A stretch of DNA of 57,794 nucleotides from Lachnospiraceae bacterium. GTDB lineage: Bacteria; Bacillota_A; Clostridia; Lachnospirales; Lachnospiraceae. Shown here piece after piece: positions 41,256-49,612 of this stretch. Both the position numbers and the translations under genes were made by a program. How positions within the stretch are numbered: position 1 is the stretch's first letter; every line of letters starts with the position of its first letter. The stretch spans positions 1 to 57,794 of the forward strand of contig JAFQCI010000159.1 of the NCBI GenBank assembly GCA_017416505.1, read 5' to 3'. The notes beneath the pieces are model-generated. The model saw only the letters and a list, made by a program, of their open reading frames with translations, ran no database searches and was not told the DNA's origin.

Positions 41256-43511
41256 TTATATTTCAAGATATCTGTCTTGCATATTAATAACATGACACTT
41301 TTTACCAAACTGTTCATATTTCTTCTTTATCAAAAATTGCTTATCTTCTTCGTGTGTTGATAATACTATTTGTGTCTCGTTAAAATGTTCTAACAGTATG
41401 TCTATAAATGATATTGCGCTAATTTCATCAATAGTTTGTAGTGGATCATCAATCAACAATGTATCAAGCGAACCTGCAGGTGCAAAAACATCTTTCACGG
41501 CTAAGAGCAACGAAATAACAACACCATTTAACTGTCCAGTGCTCAAGTTATTAAATATATCATTTTTTAGATTACCCGTTTTGAACACAATAGAATTATT
41601 TTCAACCTGTATTACTACGCCTAATCCCAATGGATAGTTTTGAATGATTTTTCCACTATATATGTATAATGGCAAGGAAATATTATTAGCTATACTGCTT
41701 TCGTACATTTTTCTGGAAGCATCATATTTTTTTATTACTACATCTAAATTTTTAGATAAACTCTCAAATCTCTGTTCAGTCTCCTTAATTTGAGTCTCTA
41801 ATTCGATGAATTTTGCATTTATTTTGTTATATGCTGAAGTGTAATTGCTTGAAAACAGTATTGAAATATAAGCTTTCTTTTCATTTAACACTTCCTCGTT
41901 GTAGATGTCCCTATCAGAATAATATTCTAACATAACCCTAGACAACTTTTCATATAATTCATCAGATATTACCTCGGTTTCATCTTTTTTTAGTTTTTCC
42001 AAAAAAGCCTTTAATTCCTCAAATTTGGATTCAAATTCCGATAAATCAACCGTATTATTTTTATTGATAAATTCTATCTGCTCTTTATTTAATTTATCTT
42101 GCAGAACTGATGTGCTCAATGATAGTACTGATTGCAAATAAGTATAATTGCTTATTATTCTTTTGTGTTCATTTAAATAGCTATCAGTTTTTGGAAATAA
42201 TTTATTTTCATAAAATAATATTATAGTTTTTACAGTTTCCGCTAACTGACTCGCCATTACGCCTATATTTTGCGACAGTGTTTCTTCTGTTTTCAAGAAG
42301 AGAGTATCTAATTCACTCGATTTACGACCACATAAAGGGCAAATATCATTCGGCAATATACTATCATTTTTTATTTCGTTATATGCATCTATAAATCGTG
42401 TTCGCTCTTTGATAAGATTTGATAGTATAGCCTGCGTCCCGGTAACACTTTTTTCAAGTGAACCTTTTTGCTCTAATAATAATTGTAGTTGTGTTGTTTC
42501 TTCTGGAGAAACTTCGAATTTTTCAAATAATTTTTGATTGATGGTAAAGTTTCTTTCCTCAAATTGTTTTTTTAATTTTAATATTTCATTTGCCATCTCA
42601 ACAATTGCATTATTTTCCTTGTATTCTTTAATTTCATTTAAAAAATACAATGCCATATAAACTTTTTTATCTATTACTAAAATTTCATCAATTTCTTTAT
42701 TACGCTTCTTTGTAAAAAAAGACTTTTTGTACTTTGCAAATTCAATCATATCATTAATCGGCGAAATCACCACATCATAAATATCATTTTCATCAAATCT
42801 TTCTTTATCAAACATATAATCCTTATTTTCAAAAAGTTTTTTATATCCAATACTCTCCTGCGAGGAATTCAATGCTTTTATTTTTTCGGAAATAGCATTT
42901 CTCTCTTTGTCATAAGATTCCAAACATTCTTTATCTTTACTTATCTTTTCATCATACTTAAGTTTCAAATTCGATTGAATAGCTTTTAACTGTTCCAATC
43001 TGTTAAAAATATTGGAACTATCAAGTATTCCTGTAATTGTTTCTTTTCTGGTTTTATATTTCTGTTGCAAAAAATCAAGAGAATCTATTTGAGAAATATA
43101 AGTCCCCACAGAAAATAGATTTTCATTTATCCCCAATATATTAAATAATTTATCATTATCAATTATTTGATCGTTATAATAGATTTTAGAATCAAAATCT
43201 TCATCGCTAATAAATTTTCTTTCTATGGTAATAATCTCATCTTGCTTAATAAAATCAATAACAATTGAAATGTCCTTACTATCATCATTTGCTAATACAG
43301 ATATGTTATCTTTACGATTGTTAGGTAAATCGGCATTAAAATGTTTTATTTTACCCATTATTAAAAGTTCGATTGCATCAAACACCGTTGTTTTACCATA
43401 TCCATTAGGGCCGCCCATAACAACTGCTTCGGCGCCGGTAAAATCTATAGTTATGTATTCATCTGGTAAGGCATATTTAAAATTTTTATACTTTACAGCT
43501 TTAATTTTCAT
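41256..43511 (-). CDS. SMC/Rad50-like ABC ATPase (ABC-three-component type)
   Basis: This is a 751-residue ABC ATPase. Walker A is GGPNGYGKTTVFDAIELL near residue 30-45. Long coiled coils interrupted by a CPLCGRKSS zinc-hook-like CX2C follow (near 400). LSTGQLNGVVISLLLAV is the ABC signature and LDTLLIDDPLQTID is Walker B. It resembles Rad50/RecF-type sensors of DNA ends. ATG 43511 has GGAGGTGGCG before it and overlaps the previous gene by 11 bases. Together with its two upstream partners it has the layout of ABC-three-component anti-phage systems. Confidence 0.85.
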   Translation of the reverse strand: MKIKAVKYKNFKYALPDEYITIDFTGAEAVVMGGPNGYGKTTVFDAIELLIMGKIKHFNADLPNNRKDNISVLANDDSKDISIVIDFIKQDEIITIERKFISDEDFDSKIYYNDQIIDNDKLFNILGINENLFSVGTYISQIDSLDFLQQKYKTRKETITGILDSSNIFNRLEQLKAIQSNLKLKYDEKISKDKECLESYDKERNAISEKIKALNSSQESIGYKKLFENKDYMFDKERFDENDIYDVVISPINDMIEFAKYKKSFFTKKRNKEIDEILVIDKKVYMALYFLNEIKEYKENNAIVEMANEILKLKKQFEERNFTINQKLFEKFEVSPEETTQLQLLLEQKGSLEKSVTGTQAILSNLIKERTRFIDAYNEIKNDSILPNDICPLCGRKSSELDTLFLKTEETLSQNIGVMASQLAETVKTIILFYENKLFPKTDSYLNEHKRIISNYTYLQSVLSLSTSVLQDKLNKEQIEFINKNNTVDLSEFESKFEELKAFLEKLKKDETEVISDELYEKLSRVMLEYYSDRDIYNEEVLNEKKAYISILFSSNYTSAYNKINAKFIELETQIKETEQRFESLSKNLDVVIKKYDASRKMYESSIANNISLPLYIYSGKIIQNYPLGLGVVIQVENNSIVFKTGNLKNDIFNNLSTGQLNGVVISLLLAVKDVFAPAGSLDTLLIDDPLQTIDEISAISFIDILLEHFNETQIVLSTHEEDKQFLIKKKYEQFGKKCHVINMQDRYLEI

Positions 43512-44193
43512 CTTCGCCACCTCCAACAACATAAGAAAATAGACTTTGAGCTACTTCTTCAGTCTGAAGAACATCTAATTTTTGAGTTAGATATTCAAAA
43601 AGGGTTTGTATCTCATCTCTGTTTTGTCTAACACGATTCAACTGATCACTCAAAATCGCATCAAAGTTTTCGAGTTCTATTTTTTTAAATCTTACATTCA
43701 GAAATGGTATTTTTATAATCAATCGTAATAGAAAGTTCATATATAAAGATTCTGATTTTGGATCACATTCACTTAACTCTAAAATTTCAGAAAGCGAATT
43801 AAATTTTTTTAGATCAAACCATTCCTTAAAACTTTCAAACTCCTCTTGTGTATAATAAAATATATACTTCTTATAAAAAAATTCATTTTCCTCTAATTTG
43901 ATTATTTTCTTTGAGATTTGTTCATTAAACTCTTCTATCTTATAAAAAAGAATTAAGTAGGAATTATTAGGTTTTTGTTCTTCTAACTGACTTACAACAT
44001 CATTTCCTTTTATGCTATCTTCAATAATATTGTAATCATCATTGTATTCTGATAAAAAATAAAACTTATTATTAGCGGTATAGAGTTTTATTTTTGAATT
44101 TCCTAATATTATTTCCGAATCTTTACTGTCAGTTTGGTAAATAACATTTCCTTCATTAAGAGTTGATATTATTTTCACAAATGAGTCAAGCAT
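43501..44193 (-). CDS. middle component of the ABC-three-component-like system
   Basis: This 230-residue acidic protein has no catalytic motif that I recognise. The first half is mixed, and the second half (about 150-230) is helical with an asparagine/glutamate-rich stretch. ATG 44193 is chosen for GGAGG eight bases before it. It overlaps the upstream nuclease-like gene by eight bases and the ATPase by 11, so the three proteins should be made in fixed ratio. Small middle components that link ATPase and effector are known in this class. Confidence 0.65.
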   Translation of the reverse strand: MLDSFVKIISTLNEGNVIYQTDSKDSEIILGNSKIKLYTANNKFYFLSEYNDDYNIIEDSIKGNDVVSQLEEQKPNNSYLILFYKIEEFNEQISKKIIKLEENEFFYKKYIFYYTQEEFESFKEWFDLKKFNSLSEILELSECDPKSESLYMNFLLRLIIKIPFLNVRFKKIELENFDAILSDQLNRVRQNRDEIQTLFEYLTQKLDVLQTEEVAQSLFSYVVGGGEDEN

Positions 44194-45478
44194 CCTTATT
44201 TCCTCCAATCGTTTCAATAAACTCTCTTCCATCAACTATTTTTATATAATTATCATTACTAGTTATTTCATTTTTATCTTCTCTATCAAAATATAAAATA
44301 GAATCCTTTTGTGTGTTGTATTGATGTCCTTTTGTATCTGCAGTAATAGCACAACCAGTTATAGCTGATGTAGATAAATATTCATTTTGTTTGATTTTAC
44401 TTAATATATTGCTTGTTGCTTTTTCTACATCATTGTACCCACAATCAAATGATAACAATGTCGGTATAACCTTATTCTTTGCCGTTTTAAACAAATCCGT
44501 ATTGCAATATATCGTCTCAGAATTAGAGTACAAATCATTTTCCCTGATATTATAAAAAATTGGGAGCAGTAGTTTGCCTATATCGTCTTTTTTCAGTCTT
44601 TCAACATAATTCAATTGTTCTTCCCAACCACTATTCACATGTGGATTTATATACTTACAATATTCCCATATGTTAATTTCCAACAGATAATCATAACTTT
44701 TTGTTATAGAGCATACTCCGCTAATATCTTTTTTACATGTACCATATTTTTTGTTTTCACAATTATCACAATATTCATCAACACATTCTTTAATATTTTT
44801 TATAATATGCTCATAAATACGCTCTTTTTCATATGCGATTTTTTTCGCCACATAATCATCTTGTGCATTTATAATGAATTCAAAAATTTCTGTAAAATTT
44901 ATATTATAGTTTCTTCGTTTTGTTTCCTGTTTGTGCATGCATGCTACTTTTTCATCCAAAAATTCACATATTCCAAGATAAATGTCATGTTTGTTAGAAA
45001 CACTTTTCCCAATATTAATTAAAAGAGTTTCGATTTCACCCTCGATTTTGTTTGCAACTTCATCTACATTTATTAAATTTCCTTTATAATTATAATGGTC
45101 TACTTGACCCAAATAAATATTTACAGGATCATTCCAGTCCAAAATTTCTTTTGGCGTACATAAGTAGCATTTTGCAGTTAAAGCAGAAATATCATTTCTA
45201 TGTTTTATCAGCTTACCCATGGCACCCAAAAAATTTGATATTTTGTTACTGGATAAATATGCCTTAACCTGATATAAGGCTTTCGCTTTATCTGAAATAA
45301 AAATGACAAAATCATCAGTTTTTTCAATCTCTACATAACACCCGTCTAACGCACCCTCTTCATATCCTGTACTTATTATACTATTTATTTCATTTAAAGC
45401 ACACAGCAAAGTCATTTTACCTTGATAATTGTATCCGCTCCATGATGGAATTGCATCATTACCACGCTTTTTAGCCAA
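44186..45478 (-). CDS. Cap4/DUF4297-like nuclease effector of the ABC system
   Basis: This is a protein of about 430 residues. The N-terminus has PSWSGYNYQGKMTLLCAL, then YVEIEKTDDFVIF and LYQVKAY: an E...D...QXK set that fits the restriction-endonuclease-like fold of DUF4297/Cap4-type DNA nucleases. A cysteine cluster follows (CDNCENKKYGTCKKDISGVC, near 250-270). The likely start is TTG 45478, with AAGAGG nine bases upstream. The longer ATG frame (45568) would overlap the ArsC-like gene by 50 bases and has no RBS that I can see. It is the first gene of the ABC unit and its likely DNA-damaging effector. Confidence 0.7.
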   Translation of the reverse strand: MAKKRGNDAIPSWSGYNYQGKMTLLCALNEINSIISTGYEEGALDGCYVEIEKTDDFVIFISDKAKALYQVKAYLSSNKISNFLGAMGKLIKHRNDISALTAKCYLCTPKEILDWNDPVNIYLGQVDHYNYKGNLINVDEVANKIEGEIETLLINIGKSVSNKHDIYLGICEFLDEKVACMHKQETKRRNYNINFTEIFEFIINAQDDYVAKKIAYEKERIYEHIIKNIKECVDEYCDNCENKKYGTCKKDISGVCSITKSYDYLLEINIWEYCKYINPHVNSGWEEQLNYVERLKKDDIGKLLLPIFYNIRENDLYSNSETIYCNTDLFKTAKNKVIPTLLSFDCGYNDVEKATSNILSKIKQNEYLSTSAITGCAITADTKGHQYNTQKDSILYFDREDKNEITSNDNYIKIVDGREFIETIGGNKDA

Positions 45479-45518
45479 ATCTTTTCGCCTCTTTTCATCA
45501 ACAGTACCTAAGTTTCTT

Positions 45519-45872
45519 TCATACCATTTTTTCTTGCCAAGAACTTTCTTTGAATCCCACCAAAACAAAGTCTTTACCGATCGCTATTGGACGTTTTACA
45601 AGCATTCCATCTGTTGAAAGTAACTTTAACTGTTCTTCTTCAGACATAGCAGGAAGCTTGTCCTTAAGTTCCATTGATTTATACAAAAGCCCTGATGTGT
45701 TAAAGAATTTCTTTAAAGGAAGTCCACTCATTTTATACCAAGCAGTCAATTCCTCAAGGCTTGGATTATCTTCCTTTATGTCACGAATCTTGTATTCGAT
45801 TTCATTGTCGTCAAGCCACTTTTTCGCCTTCTGACAAGTTGTGCATTTAGGGTAACAAATAAATTCAATCAT
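45519..45872 (-). CDS. ArsC/Spx-family thioredoxin-fold protein
   Basis: This is a 117-residue ArsC/Spx/YffB-type protein. MIEFICYPKCTTCQKAKKWL carries CX2C (Cys10/Cys13 region), and RDIKEDNPSLEEL and VKRPIAIGKDFVLVGF are typical of the family. It may be an oxidoreductase-like or arsenate reductase-like enzyme. No arsenic genes surround it, so a standard chromosomal gene is likely. It ends 40 bases before the probable start of the ABC effector, so that system seems to have been attached directly behind a resident gene. AAAGGAG precedes ATG 45872. Confidence 0.88.
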   Translation of the reverse strand: MIEFICYPKCTTCQKAKKWLDDNEIEYKIRDIKEDNPSLEELTAWYKMSGLPLKKFFNTSGLLYKSMELKDKLPAMSEEEQLKLLSTDGMLVKRPIAIGKDFVLVGFKESSWQEKMV

Positions 45873-45964
45873 AGTTGGTCTCCTTTACCTTATTAATTAA
45901 ATGTATTAAAAAATATTATTGCTATTGATATTCTAGAATTTTTAATTTTTATCCTAATATCTCT

Positions 45965-47464
45965 TTATTTCCCCATATTTTTAATATCGAGCAAAGTTAT
46001 ATACAGTTCTGGATTATCTAATACTATTATCTTTAGTTCATCAACAACACGAGTTATAATTTGATAAAACATACCCCGGGCGCTATAATAACTTTTTCTA
46101 AAAACCAATTTATTGCCATTGTATTTAAAATTTTTATCCATAACCAACACAACTTTAGAAAACTCTTGTCCTATAACATCATGCGCATTTTTTTCACTAA
46201 TAGTTGTTAAATCATCATATGGATCAATATCTTTTCTTGAAACAGTGTATGTAATTGGGACCCAACCCTTTTCCTTCAAGAGTGCAATATATGTCTTTAA
46301 ATCTGTAATATTATTAAAATAATCTATACTTATACCATCATAGTTTAAATTATCTTGGCTTTTTCCTATTTCCATTAGATTGTTAATAAAAGATGCCATA
46401 TTTTTATTAGTTCTAATCTTTGTAGTAAGTTTTTTTAATGATACTGGTATTTGGGAATATGCCTTATTTAAATATTCAGCTAAATCTAAAGTTTCTCCTG
46501 TTTTTAAGTATTGTTTTGTATCAAACGAAAAAAGAATAGGTGTTTTTTCATCAATACATTTTTCAATAATAACATTTAATTGTTCAATATTAATTCTTTG
46601 TGATTCATCAACAAATATAAAGTCGTATTTAGGTAGTTTTAATGATTGGCATGTATGAGGGATTTCTCTAATAGATATGATGTCCCACTTATATGATGCA
46701 ATCAGCCGTTCATGCCCTTCATTTAATTTCCCGCAATGAATAATTAAAACTTTCCTATTAGCTTTAATCAATTCATTGGCTATATCGTACATTAATAAGG
46801 TTTTTCCGGTTCCAGCATTAGCCGATATACAGAAAAACATAAACGGATTTATCAGTAGTTCATTTTTTATTTCTTCACGTATCTTTTGTTGTGCACTCGT
46901 TAAGAAGTATTCACCATCAATGAATTTATTAGTTGAATTAAATGGTGAAATTAAATAGTTTGATGGTATAAATAATTTGTCAGGATCATCTGTTTCTTCA
47001 ACTTCTTGTGTTTTAATGAAAGCAGAAACTTTAGAAGACAAAACAGAAACCAAATCATTATTAACACTATCATACTCATAAAAGCCATCGTTTTCTACAT
47101 ATGTAAAGATACAGACAGGTTTACCAAGAAATTTGAGATAATAATAGTTTTCTCTCATCTGTTTCAATATTTTTTGATTCTTTTTGGCAACTTTTAGCTC
47201 GCTTTTTAATTCTATATTTAAAATATAGTTTGTACCAAATCTTAACAGATCAAATTCTTTTCCTATCTGAGGAATTGAATATCCCACAAAAAAACCGTCA
47301 AAATTTTTCATAGAGCATCCTTGCGATAGCATAAAATTGCAAAAAGATTTCAAGTTACGCGTTTCATGCGGTTTGATTTCACGGTGCTTTTTGCTAATCT
47401 CGTCATCAAGACTTTCTATAGCATCAGCAGATTGAGAAAATGATATTAAATTTCTTGTTTTCAA
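45965..47464 (-). CDS. NERD-like nuclease fused to SF1 helicase (DUF2075)
   Basis: This is a 499-residue protein. The N-terminal nuclease domain (about 50-125) reads FDGFFVGYSIPQIGKEFDLLRFG and ILNIELKSE (D...EXK catalytic set). The C-terminal SF1 helicase has Walker A SANAGTGKTLLMYDIA near residue 220, motif II FIFVDESQRI near 285, LFSFDTKQYL (motif III-like), and ITRVVDE near 475. Such fusions (NERD/Shedu-like nuclease with DUF2075 helicase) occur in single-gene or two-gene phage defence. TTG 47464 follows AGAGGTG. The zinc-ribbon gene precedes it by 41 bases. Confidence 0.82.
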   Translation of the reverse strand: MKTRNLISFSQSADAIESLDDEISKKHREIKPHETRNLKSFCNFMLSQGCSMKNFDGFFVGYSIPQIGKEFDLLRFGTNYILNIELKSELKVAKKNQKILKQMRENYYYLKFLGKPVCIFTYVENDGFYEYDSVNNDLVSVLSSKVSAFIKTQEVEETDDPDKLFIPSNYLISPFNSTNKFIDGEYFLTSAQQKIREEIKNELLINPFMFFCISANAGTGKTLLMYDIANELIKANRKVLIIHCGKLNEGHERLIASYKWDIISIREIPHTCQSLKLPKYDFIFVDESQRINIEQLNVIIEKCIDEKTPILFSFDTKQYLKTGETLDLAEYLNKAYSQIPVSLKKLTTKIRTNKNMASFINNLMEIGKSQDNLNYDGISIDYFNNITDLKTYIALLKEKGWVPITYTVSRKDIDPYDDLTTISEKNAHDVIGQEFSKVVLVMDKNFKYNGNKLVFRKSYYSARGMFYQIITRVVDELKIIVLDNPELYITLLDIKNMGK

Positions 47465-47505
47465 ACTATCACCTCTATTGTTGTTTACTTTTACTCTTCT
47501 AGTTG

Positions 47506-48351
47506 TTAAAAATCTTTAACTATCTCGTCCAAAGAAACATTAAATGTGTATCCACAATCCTCACATAAATATACATAATCTTTGCTTTCACTATTTTGTT
47601 GTAACGAATGTCGTTCTCCTTTACAACGAGGACATTTCACCTTGTTAAATGGCATATTATTTCCCGTAATAATATTACTTAAATTTGATACCACCAACTG
47701 CAAAATATTAAAAGACATTAAAATATCAAAGACGGTAATAGTGTCTTTATGGACTAACTCAGAAGTTAGCTTCCATCCCTTTTGAGCAATTGCGTTTACC
47801 ACATTTCGACGCGTTTCTGACTGCTTACCAGGTAAAATAATTTTAAGGAATTCTTCCAGATTATCTTTGAAATTATCGTTCTTAAATTCCACATTCTGAG
47901 TTCTGATTTTGTTCATTAAATAATCTGTGAGAGTTGTATAACAATCTCTGATTTGATTAGCAATGCCAATTAACTGACTCGCATTCTTATCAAGTGTTAT
48001 ATCCTTTGATATTTCTAACATCCTTCTATCTAAAATCGGGAAAACACTTGTGTTTTTTATAAAATCAAGTATAAAATTGCTGTTTACTGCAACAGAAGAA
48101 TATTCGGCAATAAAACCTATATGCTTATAATAGCACTCGTTAAGTGTTTCATCTTTCCGGGCTGGATATAAGTTTGTTAATGTACTGTCTCCTACGAAAA
48201 CGTAAAAATCGCATCCTTGAACTGTAGATATGAAATAGCAATCTACGGTATCATAATAAGCATACTTGGTCTCGACTAATTCAATTTTCGCTATTTCAAA
48301 ATCCTTTGTTTCATTATAAAAAAATTCTTCTACTTGTTTGCTATCCCACAC
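47506..48351 (-). CDS. hypothetical protein with C-terminal zinc ribbon
   Basis: This is a protein of about 281 residues. The C-terminus (about 235-280) holds CPRCKGERH and LCEDCGYTF, a standard CX2C-CX2C zinc ribbon. The middle (about 125-235) is helical with ARQKGWKLTSELVHKD-like text that may suit a HEPN or abortive-infection helical bundle, though this is weak. GTG 48351 has AAGAGGTG at proper spacing; the ATG at 48384 has no such signal. It is probably the partner of the nuclease-helicase downstream. Confidence 0.6.
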   Translation of the reverse strand: MWDSKQVEEFFYNETKDFEIAKIELVETKYAYYDTVDCYFISTVQGCDFYVFVGDSTLTNLYPARKDETLNECYYKHIGFIAEYSSVAVNSNFILDFIKNTSVFPILDRRMLEISKDITLDKNASQLIGIANQIRDCYTTLTDYLMNKIRTQNVEFKNDNFKDNLEEFLKIILPGKQSETRRNVVNAIAQKGWKLTSELVHKDTITVFDILMSFNILQLVVSNLSNIITGNNMPFNKVKCPRCKGERHSLQQNSESKDYVYLCEDCGYTFNVSLDEIVKDF

Positions 48352-48485
48352 AAGGAACACCTCTTTTTTAATAATTAAGCACATTGACTTTTTATCAGAT
48401 AAACAGCAAGTTTATTTCATTATTTATATGCGTTATTAAGTATGAATTTAGAAAATCTGAAACTAACAGAAAAATTTTTGTTTTT

Positions 48486-49562
48486 CTAAATATTCTCTTT
48501 TAAATATTTCATCAGTTGAACTGTTGCTTTGCTACGACCTTGAACACTTGCAAGTCCGTTTTCTTTTAATTCTTTCAAAGGGTATCTATCTGAATCATAT
48601 TTTTCAAGCAATTTCAGTTTCATGTATCGAGCATCCGGATCCTTAGACAATTCTTTATAATATTGATAGTCTTCCTCGGAACGATTGCCGCACAAATCGG
48701 CGGCAATTACTTCGCATTTATACATAATTGCTTTATATTTTTCGCCAACATAAATATAAACCGTATCACCTACAGTAGTGTTGGTTGATTGACTCCATTC
48801 GATTACATCTAAGTTATCAAAAGCTGCCACAATATCATAATACTTAGGATTACAAGGAATAACCCAAACATCGTCAAGGCGAGAGGAAACTTGTCTTCCT
48901 TCTGCCTTAGCTCTGATATTGTTTAGCCATTCTCCGTTGTATTTGAAATAACGAGGTCCGGCAACACCCCACTTGCTTCCGAGAAGTTCAGTTGCGAGTG
49001 CAGAAAGAGACAGTGTTCTGCCTTGATATTCTACATTTTTATCATCTACAACAATACACCGTGAACCTGAATTTACATTCCCCTGACTAACAAATGTAAT
49101 AGTTGAACCTGTCGGAATATTGCATTTTGAGAATGTAAATGGAGCCATACGTTCAATGTGTTGTTCTTCGATATCTTGTGCTATATCCTCACTTTGGCGT
49201 TCAGTCGCAGTTGGTTCATATAAATGAAGTCTGTCACGACGGCCGCCAAGTTCTGCAATAGTTTCAAAAATTGCATAAGCAGTTTCCGGTGTCATAGCGT
49301 AAAATTCACGAATTCTCTTTTTTCCATCAACATTATCAATAGAACGCAAATTTGGATTAATCTGGTCAATCATTTTATGTAATTTTAAATCATCCAATCG
49401 CGCATCAACTTCATAGGTCGCATATATTCTGAATGCAAATGGCGTACATTCACTGCGATTAAGCTGTTGCAGTCGCTTTTCTACATCATCTGCGTATCCT
49501 ATTTTTACATATTCCTTAAATGACGGGTTTGTGAATATGTAAATTACTCCTTTGCATTGCAT
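48486..49562 (-). CDS. GIY-YIG (T5orf172) - RAMA/DUF4357-like - EVE-like protein
   Basis: In this 358-residue protein, residues 3-105 form a T5orf172-type GIY-YIG nuclease (VIYIFTNPSFKEYVKIGYADDVEKRLQQL, ending in FYAMTPE). Residues about 155-220 look like DUF4357/RAMA (GSRCIVVDDKNVEYQG, LGSKWGVAGPRYFKYNGEWL), a predicted reader of DNA modification. Residues about 225-335 resemble an EVE/PUA-like domain (DVWVIPCNPKYYDIVAAF, VGDTVYIYVGEKYKAIMYKCEV) that binds modified bases. Two reader-like modules with a nuclease suggest a type IV-like restriction factor. It follows the HsdR gene by 50 bases. Confidence 0.8.
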   Translation of the reverse strand: MQCKGVIYIFTNPSFKEYVKIGYADDVEKRLQQLNRSECTPFAFRIYATYEVDARLDDLKLHKMIDQINPNLRSIDNVDGKKRIREFYAMTPETAYAIFETIAELGGRRDRLHLYEPTATERQSEDIAQDIEEQHIERMAPFTFSKCNIPTGSTITFVSQGNVNSGSRCIVVDDKNVEYQGRTLSLSALATELLGSKWGVAGPRYFKYNGEWLNNIRAKAEGRQVSSRLDDVWVIPCNPKYYDIVAAFDNLDVIEWSQSTNTTVGDTVYIYVGEKYKAIMYKCEVIAADLCGNRSEEDYQYYKELSKDPDARYMKLKLLEKYDSDRYPLKELKENGLASVQGRSKATVQLMKYLKENI

Positions 49563-49612
49563 GTATTTTACCTCGCTTTTCTAAAACTTCTTATAGCCTT
49601 AATTTTTAAACA

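Noticed and set aside
45478..45568. ATG 45568 as the start of the ABC effector
   Set aside because: It would overlap the ArsC-like gene by 50 bases and has no RBS; TTG 45478 with AAGAGG fits better.
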